Assembly (NCBI GenBank): GCA_964458325.1
Contig: CAYWIM010000075.1
Span: 1-24,150, forward strand
Source of the DNA: JAGMXM01 sp964458325
Lineage (GTDB): Bacteria; Verrucomicrobiota; Verrucomicrobiia; Limisphaerales; UBA1319
Length of the DNA stretch: 24,150 nucleotides
Direction: 5' to 3'
A program made the position numbers and the translations under genes. Shown one piece after another: positions 1-7,409 of this stretch (the first letter of the stretch is position 1; every line of letters begins with the position of its first letter). Below the pieces are notes generated by a model. That model made no database searches. It had not been told where the DNA came from and worked only from the letters and a program-made list of their open reading frames with translations.

Positions 1-316
1 CTACCTGGCAAGCCGAAAGCCGAAAGGTAGGGCGGCCACTCCGTGGACGCCGCCTGGATGGCTCCAAGCTCACCGCCCGGCGCGCAGCGGAGTGCGCGCC
101 CTGCCTCGCAAGCCGAAAGCCGAAAGGTAGGGCGGCCACTCCGTGGACGCCGCCTTGATGGCTCCAAGCTCACCGCCCGGCGCGCAGCGGAGTGCGCGCC
201 CTACCTGGCAAGCCGAAAGCCGAAAGGTAGGGCGGCCACTCCGTGGACGCCGCCTTGATGGCTGCAAGCTCACCGCCCGGCGCGCAGCGGAGTGCGCGCC
301 CTGCCTCGCAAGCCGA
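1..316. repeat. Tandem 100-bp structured intergenic repeat (3 units plus 16 bp)
   Basis: Three units with an exact 100-bp period begin at 1, 101 and 201; a fourth stops after 16 bp at 316. Each unit carries two hairpin-forming segments. One lies around GGCGGCCAC...GTGGACGCCGCC. The other is a perfect 8-bp stem GGCGCGCA/TGCGCGCC with a 6-nt loop GCGGAG, at 79-100, 179-200 and 279-300. Units 1 and 3 start CTACCTGG while units 2 and 4 start CTGCCTCG, suggesting duplication of a 200-bp dimer. The array lies just downstream of the stop codon of the ArsR-methyltransferase gene and may affect 3'-end formation. The left edge is cut by the window. A related copy lies inverted at 20613-20760. Confidence 0.95.
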
Positions 317-325
317 TTGGCGGCT

Positions 326-1255
326 TCAAGCCGTGCCCGCCGCCAGGACGGTCTGGAAATGCGGCGGCGATTCCTCCCTGGCCACCACCGAGATCTCGAT
401 CGACTCGAATCCGGCCTGCTCGAGCCAGCGCTGCAAGTCGCTCTCGGCAAAGCCCGGCCACACATCGCCGTATAGCTCGCGAGCAGGATGGAAGCGGTGC
501 CGCAGCAGGTCCAGGATCATGACCTGCCCGCCCGGCCGCAGAATCCGCCGCGCCGATTGCACCGCGCGCGCCGGATTCCGCGCGTGGTGCAGCGCCTGGC
601 TCAGGACCGCCAGATCGACGCTTCCGCTCTCGACGGGCGGGTCCTCCAGATCTCCGAGCCGGAACTCGAGGTTCTTCAGTCCGTTCTTCCGCGCCTTGGC
701 AGCGCCGAACGCGACGATCTTCTCCGAGTTATCGACCGCGATGACCCTCCGCGCCCGCCGGGCCAGGAGCTCGCTCACCAGCCCCTCGCCCGATCCCAGG
801 TCGGCAATCGTCAGGGGCGGCATGATCCGCAGCAGCAGATGGCCAAATGCCTGCCAGGACCGGCCGGGCCCGTACCGGCGGTCGAACCGGCCCGCCACCT
901 GGTTGAAATACACCTGAGCCTGGTCGTGGCGCAGCATCAGGATCCGCTTCAGATTCACCGCGTCGGACGCCGCCTCCGGCAGCTCGCGGGCGCCCTGCAT
1001 CGCCAGCGTCAGCATCCCTTGCGGCGCGCCCTCTCCCGGCGGCGCCAGCCGATAGAAGGTGCGCTTGCCTTCCCGGCGCGACTCGACCAGCCCCGCCTCC
1101 TGCAGCTGGCCCAAATGCGTCGAGATCCGCGACTGCCCCAGCCGCGTGATCTCCTGGAACTCATGCACCGAAAGCTCCTCGTCCTCGAGCAACGCCAGCA
1201 GACGAAGCCGCGTCGGATCCGCCAGCGCGCGCAGGGATTTGAGCATCTCGGACAT
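326..1255 (-). CDS. ArsR-family winged-helix regulator fused to a SAM-dependent methyltransferase
   Basis: A 309-residue two-domain protein. Residues about 1-85 are an ArsR/SmtB winged helix, with the typical opening LRALADPTRLRLL and recognition-helix region around QSRISTHLGQLQEAGLV. No ELCVCD-type metal-binding cysteines are present, so it is unlikely to sense metals. Residues about 110-309 are a class I methyltransferase, with SAM motif I DLGSGEG at 152-158 and the acidic ribose-binding VIAVDNS strand following. Such fusions are known, and some ArsR relatives sense S-adenosylhomocysteine. That role is inference here, because no ahcY, metF or metH gene is in view. The start at 1255 is chosen because a promoter -10 lies 8 nt upstream; the Met at residue 4 is an alternative. 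The gene is divergent from serS. Confidence 0.9.
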   Translation of the reverse strand: MSEMLKSLRALADPTRLRLLALLEDEELSVHEFQEITRLGQSRISTHLGQLQEAGLVESRREGKRTFYRLAPPGEGAPQGMLTLAMQGARELPEAASDAVNLKRILMLRHDQAQVYFNQVAGRFDRRYGPGRSWQAFGHLLLRIMPPLTIADLGSGEGLVSELLARRARRVIAVDNSEKIVAFGAAKARKNGLKNLEFRLGDLEDPPVESGSVDLAVLSQALHHARNPARAVQSARRILRPGGQVMILDLLRHRFHPARELYGDVWPGFAESDLQRWLEQAGFESIEISVVAREESPPHFQTVLAAGTA

Positions 1256-1263
1256 CGGCTGCC

Positions 1264-1292
1264 ATCATGCCTGGGGATGGGCCCGCCGACAA
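1264..1292 (-). promoter_or_regulatory. Probable sigma70 promoter of the ArsR-methyltransferase gene (leaderless type)
   Basis: On the minus strand, TTGTCG (1292-1287) and CATGAT (1269-1264) are separated by 17 bp. The -10 box ends 8 nt before the ATG at 1255, so transcription should start within 1-2 nt of the start codon. No Shine-Dalgarno is present. The shared divergent region to serS (1256-1401) also holds a 7-bp inverted repeat, GATCGCG (1312-1318) with CGCGATC (1344-1350), which might be an operator. Confidence 0.5.
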
Positions 1293-1366
1293 GCACGGGA
1301 ACAGGCGGCGGGATCGCGCAGTCGAAAGCGCGCCCGCCCAGGCCGCGATCGAGCTCGCCTTCGCCC

Positions 1367-1394
1367 TTGCCCCGGAAAGGCCCGGTCCTATAAT
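1367..1394 (+). promoter_or_regulatory. Probable sigma70 promoter of serS (leaderless type)
   Basis: TTGCCC (1367-1372), a 16-bp spacer, and a perfect consensus TATAAT (1389-1394). Only 7 nt separate the -10 from the ATG at 1402, so the predicted start site falls on or next to the A of the start codon. A perfect TATAAT in such GC-rich DNA is unlikely by chance. Confidence 0.7.
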
Positions 1395-1401
1395 CCGCCG
1401 C

Positions 1402-2733
1402 ATGCTCGATATCCGTTTGATCCGTGAAAAGTCCGACTGGGTGCGCCAACGGCTGGCGGCTCGAGGCGGCGAGGACGCCGCGAAGATCGACCAGGTGCTC
1501 GCCCTGGACGAGCGCCGCCGCCAGGGCTTGGTCGAGACCGAGTCCCTCAAGGCCCAACGCAACTCGGTCTCGAAGGAGATCGGCGCCCTCCTGGCCCAGA
1601 AAAAAAAGGCCGAGGCCGAAGCCCGCAAGGCCGCCACCCGCGAGATCGGGGAGCGGATCGCGGCCCTCGATCGCGAGGTGGCTGCCGCCGAGGCCGCCCG
1701 GGACCAGATCCTGCTCGGCCTGCCGAACCTCCCCCAGCAGCGCGTGCCGCTGGGCCGATCCTCCGCCGACAATCCCGTGGTCCGCCTCCACGGCCAGCCT
1801 GCGCAGTGGTCGTTCGAGCCCCGCACCCACCTCGAGCTTTGCGAGCGGCTGGGGCTGATCGATTTCAACCGCGGCGCCAAGCTCAGCGGCAGCGGCTTCG
1901 TCCTGTTCACCGGGTGGGGCGCCCGCCTCGAGCGCGCCTTGATCCAGTTCATGCTCGACCTGCACAGCGGGGTGCACGGCTACACCGAGGTCTCGCCTCC
2001 GTTCGTCGTCAGCCGCGATTGCATGCAAGGCGTGGGCCAGTTCCCGAAATTTGTCGACCAGGCCTACGCCGTCCAGGAGGGCCTCGATCCCGAATCCCTC
2101 GGCAAGCTCTACCTGGTGCCGACCGCTGAGGCGCCCGTGGCCAATATCCACCGCGACGAAATCCTCCGCGAGAGCCAGCTGCCGATCTGCTACTGCGCCT
2201 ACAGCCCCTGCTTCCGGGCCGAGGCCGGCGCCGCCGGCGTCGGAACCCGCGGCCTCATCCGCGTCCATCAGTTCGACAAGGTCGAGCTGATCAAGATCGT
2301 GCATCCGGGCACGAGCGATCTCGAGCTGGAGAAAATGACGGCCAACGCGGAGGCCGTCCTGCAGGCGCTGGGCCTTCATTATCGGGTCATCCAGCTTTGC
2401 ACGGGCGATCTGGGCTTCGCCAGCGCCATGACCTACGACATCGAGGTCTGGGCTCCCGGGCAGCAGCAGTTCCTCGAGGTGTCCAGCTGCTCGAACTGCG
2501 AGGATTTCCAGGCCCGCCGGATGAACCTGCGCTTCAAGTCCGCCGCCGGGGAGAACCTCTTCCCGCACATCCTCAACGGGAGCGGGACCGCCCTGGCCCG
2601 GCTCTGGGTGGCGCTGGTCGAGACCGGGCAGCAGGCCGACGGATCGATCGCGATTCCGGCCCCGCTCCAGCCCTATCTGAAGGCGGACCGAATCGCAGCC
2701 GGATCGAATCCGCACGCCCCATGCGCATCCTGA
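1402..2733 (+). CDS. serS: Serine--tRNA ligase (SerRS)
   Basis: Charges tRNA(Ser) with serine in the cytoplasm. The 443-residue length is normal for the family. The N-terminal long coiled-coil tRNA-binding arm (about residues 25-100) is rich in Lys, Glu and Ala. The class II catalytic core follows: a TAEAP serine-binding segment near residue 240, motif 2 FRAEAG near 272, and motif 3 NGSGTALARL near 392, followed by ETGQQADGSIAIP. The reading frame stays open further upstream, but MLDIRLIR at 1402 is the canonical SerRS N-terminus and directly follows a TATAAT box. The 3' end overlaps glgA by 13 bp, which suggests co-transcription with it. Confidence 0.97.
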   Translation: MLDIRLIREKSDWVRQRLAARGGEDAAKIDQVLALDERRRQGLVETESLKAQRNSVSKEIGALLAQKKKAEAEARKAATREIGERIAALDREVAAAEAARDQILLGLPNLPQQRVPLGRSSADNPVVRLHGQPAQWSFEPRTHLELCERLGLIDFNRGAKLSGSGFVLFTGWGARLERALIQFMLDLHSGVHGYTEVSPPFVVSRDCMQGVGQFPKFVDQAYAVQEGLDPESLGKLYLVPTAEAPVANIHRDEILRESQLPICYCAYSPCFRAEAGAAGVGTRGLIRVHQFDKVELIKIVHPGTSDLELEKMTANAEAVLQALGLHYRVIQLCTGDLGFASAMTYDIEVWAPGQQQFLEVSSCSNCEDFQARRMNLRFKSAAGENLFPHILNGSGTALARLWVALVETGQQADGSIAIPAPLQPYLKADRIAAGSNPHAPCAS

Positions 2734-4178
2734 TCGCCAGCTCCGAGCTCCACCCCTACTCGAAGACCGGCGGCCTGGCGGACATGGTGGGCGCGCTCGG
2801 CAAATACCTGGCCCGAGCCGGCCACCGGGTCGGGATCGTCACCCCCTATTACCGCCATCTCCGGTCCCATTCGCCGCCCTTCCCCATCCTGAAATGGGCC
2901 ATGGACCTGCCCGTCGGCTCCCGCGTCCTATCGGCCCGAGTTCGCTGCCATCGGCCGGCGCCGCGTCTGACAATCTATTTCATCGAGCAGCCTTTCCAGT
3001 TCGACCGGGACGGGCTCTACGGCGACGACGCGGGCAATTACCCGGACAACGCCGAGCGGTTCGCCTTCTTCGCCAAGGCCGCCGTGCACCTCGCTCGATA
3101 CCTGCCCTGGCAGCCCGAGATCGTTCACGCCCACGACTGGCAATCGGGCCTCATCCCGCTCCTCGTCCATCATCAGCACCGCACCGGCGGCTGGATCCGA
3201 CCCCCGGCGACCGTCTTCACAATCCATAATCTCGCTTACCAGGGCAATTTCCCCGCCCGCCAGCTCGCCTGCACCAATCTCCCCGGCGACTATTTCCATC
3301 CGGGCGGCATCGAGTTCTACGGCCAGGTGAGCTTTCTCAAGGCGGGCCTCGTCTACGCCGATTATCTCTCGACCGTGAGCCCGCGCTACGCCCGCGAAAT
3401 CCTCGAGCCGGAATTCGGCTGCGGCTTCGACGGGCTCCTGCGCCAGCGCCAAGACGCCCTGGCTGGAATCCTCAACGGCGTCGATTACAGCGAGTGGAAA
3501 ACCCGGCGCAATCCTCACCTCGATGCATCCTACGACGCCCGGCATCTCCGCGGCAAAGCCATCAATAAAACCGCTCTCCAAAAGGAGATGGGCCTGGCTC
3601 CCGATCCCGGCATCCCTCTCTTCGGCAACATCAGCCGCCTGGCCGACCAGAAGGGTTTCGATATCCTCATCCCCGCCCTGCCCCATCTGGTCAACGAATC
3701 CGCCCAGTTCATCTCGCTGGGCTCGGGCGATCCCCGCTACGAGTCCGCCCTGCTCGATCTGGCCCGGCGGTATCCGGATCGGATCGCCGTCCGGATCGGC
3801 TTTGACACGCGGCTGTCGCATCGGATCGAGGCTGGCGCCGATTTCTTCGTCATGCCCTCCCGATTCGAGCCGAGCGGCCTCAACCAGCTCTACAGCCTCC
3901 GCTACGGAGCCATCCCCGTGGTCCGCGCCACCGGCGGCCTGGACGATTCGGTCGTGGACATCACCGAGGACCTGGATCGCGTCAACGGGATCAAGTTCCA
4001 CGATTACTCGGCGCCGGCCCTGCTCAAGGCGCTCCACAAAGCCCTCGCCCTCCATCCCAAGCCCCGCCTGATCGAGTTCTACCGCGTCAACGGCATGGAG
4101 GCGGATTTTTCGTGGCGCAAGACCGTGGCCGACTACCAGCGGATCTACGATCGCATCGCCGGCCAAAAGCGAGCGTGA
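2721..4178 (+). CDS. glgA: Glycogen synthase, ADP-glucose type (GT5)
   Basis: Transfers glucose from ADP-glucose to the growing alpha-1,4-glucan. The protein has 485 residues, typical of GlgA. The N-terminal GT5 domain has the ADP-glucose-binding KTGGL at residues 15-19 and a VHAHDWQSGL segment. The C-terminal GT-B half contains SRFEPSGLNQLYSLRYG and VVRATGGLDDSV; the usual EPCGL reads EPSGL, a common variant. The start at 2721 gives the canonical MRILIASSE opening and lies inside the last codons of serS (13-bp overlap, different frame). No other glycogen genes are nearby. Confidence 0.97.
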   Translation: MRILIASSELHPYSKTGGLADMVGALGKYLARAGHRVGIVTPYYRHLRSHSPPFPILKWAMDLPVGSRVLSARVRCHRPAPRLTIYFIEQPFQFDRDGLYGDDAGNYPDNAERFAFFAKAAVHLARYLPWQPEIVHAHDWQSGLIPLLVHHQHRTGGWIRPPATVFTIHNLAYQGNFPARQLACTNLPGDYFHPGGIEFYGQVSFLKAGLVYADYLSTVSPRYAREILEPEFGCGFDGLLRQRQDALAGILNGVDYSEWKTRRNPHLDASYDARHLRGKAINKTALQKEMGLAPDPGIPLFGNISRLADQKGFDILIPALPHLVNESAQFISLGSGDPRYESALLDLARRYPDRIAVRIGFDTRLSHRIEAGADFFVMPSRFEPSGLNQLYSLRYGAIPVVRATGGLDDSVVDITEDLDRVNGIKFHDYSAPALLKALHKALALHPKPRLIEFYRVNGMEADFSWRKTVADYQRIYDRIAGQKRA

Positions 4179-4211
4179 CATCCCGCCTCGACCGTGTCAG
4201 ATGTGGCGGAT

Positions 4212-4826
4212 ATGAAAACGTGGCACATGGCCCTGGCGTTCGCCCTCGCGGCCTGCATCAGCTCCGCCTGCCGACAGTCAACCCTAACCGAAGGCCCTCC
4301 CGCCGTGAACCAAACCACCAACGAAATCGCAGTCATCCGAACCGCTCTCGGGGAAATGGCCATCGAGTTCTGGCCCGACGCGGCCCCTCGAACGGTCGAG
4401 AACTTCAAGCAGCTGGCCCGAAAGGGATTCTACGACGGCACCGCGTTTCACCGGATCGTCAAGGATTTCATGATCCAGGGCGGCGACCCCCTCAGCCGGG
4501 TCAACGACCCCAACGTCGGGAGCGGCGGCCCCGGCTACACGATCAAAGCTGAGTTCAACAGCCGCCCCCATGTCCGCGGCGTCCTCTCGATGGCCCGCTC
4601 GAGCGATCCTGACTCGGCTGGGAGCCAGTTCTTCATCTGCCTGGCCGCCGCCCCCAGCCTCGATGGCCAATACACCGCCTTCGGCCGCGTGATCCGGGGC
4701 GAGGACGTCCTCATGAAGCTCGGGGACACCCCCGTCACCGCCAGCCCCTCGGGCGAGCCCAGCAAGCCCGTCCAGCGCGTCGGCATCGAGACCATCCAGA
4801 TCATCCCCGCCGTCTCGGGCAAGTGA
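4212..4826 (+). CDS. Lipoprotein cyclophilin-type peptidyl-prolyl cis-trans isomerase
   Basis: Predicted to catalyse proline isomerisation during folding outside the cytoplasm. The 204-residue protein begins MKTWHMALAF and has a lipobox LAAC with Cys15, so it should be a membrane-anchored lipoprotein. The cyclophilin domain spans about residues 38-200. It contains FHRIVKDFMIQGGD with the catalytic Arg, plus Gln and GSQFFICL. The aromatic residue of the cyclosporin pocket is replaced (APSLDGQYTAFG), as in many bacterial members. A GTG at 4194 in the same frame would add an acidic hexapeptide before the signal peptide, so the ATG at 4212 is preferred. No strong Shine-Dalgarno is visible. The gene is 33 bp downstream of glgA. 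Confidence 0.92.
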   Translation: MKTWHMALAFALAACISSACRQSTLTEGPPAVNQTTNEIAVIRTALGEMAIEFWPDAAPRTVENFKQLARKGFYDGTAFHRIVKDFMIQGGDPLSRVNDPNVGSGGPGYTIKAEFNSRPHVRGVLSMARSSDPDSAGSQFFICLAAAPSLDGQYTAFGRVIRGEDVLMKLGDTPVTASPSGEPSKPVQRVGIETIQIIPAVSGK

Positions 4827-4830
4827 ACCT

Positions 4831-4879
4831 CGATCCGGCTGGCGGGCGCCGGATTCGCCCGGCGCGACCGGCCGGATCG
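4831..4879 (+). terminator. Long hairpin after the cyclophilin gene, possible terminator
   Basis: CGATCCGGC (4831-4839) pairs perfectly with GCCGGATCG (4871-4879). Inside it, CGGGCG (4843-4848) pairs with CGCCCG (4856-4861) around a 7-nt loop. The structure begins 4 nt after the stop codon. There is no T-tract, so it could be a factor-dependent terminator, an mRNA-stabilising stem or a partial read-through point ahead of the NUDIX gene. Confidence 0.4.
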
Positions 4880-4914
4880 CCCGCCGGCCCGCAGCCCCCC
4901 AACCCGCGGCCCCC

Positions 4915-5496
4915 ATGATCCAGCCCTGGCCACTCCTCGAATCGAATCCCGTCGGCCACTTCCGCGTGTTCCGCCTCCGCAGCGATCGCAAGCGCTCGCC
5001 GCGCACCGGCCAGACCCACGATTTCTACGTCCTCGATAGCGTGGACTGGGTCAATGTCATCGCCCTCGATCCCGATCGCCAGCTGGTCATGATCGAGCAG
5101 TTCCGCCACGGCACCAACACGGTCGAGCTCGAGATCCCCGGCGGGATCATGGATCCCCAGGACGAATCCCCCCTGGCCACCGGCATCCGCGAGCTGCGCG
5201 AGGAGACGGGCTATGCCGGCGGGCCGGCCCTTGCCATCGGCCGCATCTACCCCAACCCCGCCATCATGAGCAACACGTGCCACACCATCCTGGTGGAAAA
5301 CTGCCGGCTCGAGCACCCCGTGCAGTGGGATAGCGGCGAGGATCTCGCCACCCGCCTGGTCCCGATCGACCAGATCCCGTCCCTGGTCCATTCCGGCCGG
5401 ATCCGCCACTCGCTGGTCGCCGTGGCCCTGTATCACTTCGAACTGCACCAGCGATTCGGGCTCGGCGGGGCTGCTTTCGCGGCGCCCCCCTCGTAG
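4915..5496 (+). CDS. NUDIX hydrolase, ADP-ribose pyrophosphatase-like
   Basis: Likely hydrolyses a nucleoside diphosphate linked to another group (ADP-ribose or NDP-sugar type). The 193-residue protein has the Nudix box at about residues 78-102: PGGIMDPQDESPLATGIREL followed by REETGY. It fits GX5EX7REUXEEXGU with one extra residue before the first Glu, a spacing seen in ADP-ribose/NDP-sugar pyrophosphatase relatives. The preceding VDWVNVIALD and VMIEQFRHG strands also fit that subgroup. The gene lies 88 bp after the cyclophilin and 5 bp before the ABC transporter, suggesting an operon with it. The substrate cannot be settled from sequence; an NDP-sugar would suit the neighbouring glycan genes. 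Confidence 0.9.
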   Translation: MIQPWPLLESNPVGHFRVFRLRSDRKRSPRTGQTHDFYVLDSVDWVNVIALDPDRQLVMIEQFRHGTNTVELEIPGGIMDPQDESPLATGIRELREETGYAGGPALAIGRIYPNPAIMSNTCHTILVENCRLEHPVQWDSGEDLATRLVPIDQIPSLVHSGRIRHSLVAVALYHFELHQRFGLGGAAFAAPPS

Positions 5497-5501
5497 CCGG
5501 C

Positions 5502-7409
5502 ATGGGACACCTGGGCAAGGTACTCCGGTTTGGCGGGCCATTTCTCCGGCGATACCTGGGGCGGTTCGTCGCCGGCATTCTCCTGGGCGTCGCTTTCGGC
5601 CTCTCCAACGGCCTCCTGCTCTGGGCGGTCAATGTCCTCATCGATCGGATGGCTGGGCCGGCGGGCCCGTCTGCCTTGCTGTCGGATGGGTCCTCATGGC
5701 TCTCCCGGGCGATCACCCAGGCCGACACCATGGCGCGCCAGGTGGTCGATCCGTGGCTGCCCTGCTCCGGCCGGCCCATCGATGCCTGGCAGATCGTCGG
5801 CGGCGTGCTTCTGCTGCCCCTGCTGGTCGCCGCCCGCGGCTACCTCGGATTCCTGAGCAGCTACTGCCTGGCCTGGGTCAGCGAGCGCGTCGTCAACGAC
5901 CTCCGCGTCGCCGTCCTCGAGCGCCTCTCGAGCCTGTCGCTCGAGTATTTCCATCGCTCGACCACGGGCGACCTCATCACCCGGGTCAACACCGACACCG
6001 TCTTTCTCCAGCGCAGCCTCAATCTCGGGCTGTCCGATCTGGTCAAGGAGCCCGTCACCATCCTCAGCGTGTTCGGCGGGCTGATGATCCTGGACTGGCG
6101 CCTGACCCTGGCGGCGGGCATTTTCTTTCCCCTCTGCGTGATCCCCATCGTGGTGTTGGGGCGCAAGGTCCGGCGCACTAGCCGATCGGTTCTTTCCTGC
6201 TCGATCCGCCAATCGAGCCTGCTGGTCGAGATGATCGCCGGCATCCGGGTCGTCAAGGCCTTCGGGCTCGAAGCCGAGTCCATCGATCGCTTCCGCCGCC
6301 TCTCTCGCGAGTGGATCCACCACAGCCTCCGCGGCATCCGGGCCAAGGAGCTCATGAATCCGTTCATCGAGACGATCTCGATGCTCGGACTCGGGCTGCT
6401 GATCGTCTACATCGCCTGGCGCCAGCACACGGTGGCCAACATGGTCACGTTTCTGACGGGCATGGCGTTCGCTTACACCCCGATCAAACGGCTGGCCAGC
6501 CTCCACGCCATGTTCCAGCAGACCAGCGTCGGCGTGGACCGCCTCGGCCAGATCCTCCGCGAGCAGCCCACCGTCCGCCCTCCCGAGAACCCTCAACCCA
6601 TCGACTCTTTCTCGGACGCCATCCGGTTCCGTGACGTCGATTTCTCCTACGGCCGCCAGGTTGTCCTCCAGGACATCTGCCTCGAGATCCCGCGCGGATT
6701 CCGGCTCGGCATCGCCGGCGAAAGCGGCTCGGGCAAAAGCACGCTCATCAACCTCCTGTTCCGCTTTTACGATCCCGCCCGGGGCAGCGTCCAGATCGAC
6801 GGCCGGGACCTCCGCTCGCTCGCCCTCGGCGATCTGCGCCTCCTCCTGGCCCTCGTCAGCCAGGAGGTCGTCCTGTTCGATCTCACCGTCGCCGAGAATA
6901 TCGCCGCCGGCCGCCGTGGCGCCACCCGCGCCGATGTCGAGGCCGCGGCTCAGGCCGCCTATGCTCACGATTTCATCCGGCAGCTGCCCCTCGGGTATGA
7001 CACCCGGATCGGCGAGCAAGGCGTCACGCTCTCCGGCGGCCAGCGCCAGCGCCTGGCCATCGCCCGCGCCTTCGTCCGGAACGCCCCCATCCTCATCCTG
7101 GATGAAGCCACCGCCTCGCTCGATTCAGCCGCCGAGGCCGAGGTGCACGCCGCCCTCGACCAGCTCGCCCGCCACCGCACCGTCATCTGCGTCGCCCATC
7201 GCCTCGCCACGCTGGTCAACATGGACGCCATCGCCGTGCTCCACCAGGGGCGATTGGTCGAGCACGGCCGTTTCGACAGCCTCCTGGCCCGCAACGGGCC
7301 CTTCGCCGAAATGGCCCGGCGCCAGGGGATCACCCTGCCCCCCAGCCGCGCTGCCGGTCCGGCCCCCGCCCCCATTCCGATCACCCCTTCCTCCTCGCCC
7401 GCCCCATGA
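5502..7409 (+). CDS. ABC exporter half-transporter, MsbA/lipid-flippase-like (fused TMD-NBD)
   Basis: A 635-residue inner-membrane export ATPase with an N-terminal six-helix domain and a C-terminal ATPase. In the ATPase, Walker A GESGSGKST lies near residue 406, the signature LSGGQRQRLAIARA near 510, Walker B ILILDEATASLD near 530, and the H-loop AHRL near 565. The loop between the first two transmembrane helices (about residues 50-90) is longer than usual for MsbA. The last ~25 residues are a Pro/Ala-rich tail. It starts 5 bp after the NUDIX stop and overlaps neuB by ATGA, so it is translationally linked to nonulosonic-acid synthesis. Export of a glycolipid or lipid-linked glycan is a reasonable inference, but a generic MsbA role is not excluded. 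Confidence 0.93.
   Translation: MGHLGKVLRFGGPFLRRYLGRFVAGILLGVAFGLSNGLLLWAVNVLIDRMAGPAGPSALLSDGSSWLSRAITQADTMARQVVDPWLPCSGRPIDAWQIVGGVLLLPLLVAARGYLGFLSSYCLAWVSERVVNDLRVAVLERLSSLSLEYFHRSTTGDLITRVNTDTVFLQRSLNLGLSDLVKEPVTILSVFGGLMILDWRLTLAAGIFFPLCVIPIVVLGRKVRRTSRSVLSCSIRQSSLLVEMIAGIRVVKAFGLEAESIDRFRRLSREWIHHSLRGIRAKELMNPFIETISMLGLGLLIVYIAWRQHTVANMVTFLTGMAFAYTPIKRLASLHAMFQQTSVGVDRLGQILREQPTVRPPENPQPIDSFSDAIRFRDVDFSYGRQVVLQDICLEIPRGFRLGIAGESGSGKSTLINLLFRFYDPARGSVQIDGRDLRSLALGDLRLLLALVSQEVVLFDLTVAENIAAGRRGATRADVEAAAQAAYAHDFIRQLPLGYDTRIGEQGVTLSGGQRQRLAIARAFVRNAPILILDEATASLDSAAEAEVHAALDQLARHRTVICVAHRLATLVNMDAIAVLHQGRLVEHGRFDSLLARNGPFAEMARRQGITLPPSRAAGPAPAPIPITPSSSPAP

Noticed and set aside
1..316. 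CRISPR array
   Set aside because: The whole 100-bp period is repeated; there are no unique spacers, and the repeat is far longer than a CRISPR repeat.
1009..2715. Long open frame antisense to serS
   Set aside because: It is the mirror of the SerRS codons in GC-rich DNA, with no recognisable domain; the sense frame has all class II motifs.
4194..4211. GTG at 4194 as the cyclophilin start
   Set aside because: It would place acidic residues before the signal peptide; ATG at 4212 gives a normal MK...LAAC lipoprotein signal.
5694..7019. 441-codon open frame antisense to the ABC exporter
   Set aside because: Mirror of the exporter frame; acidic low-complexity translation and no start signal.
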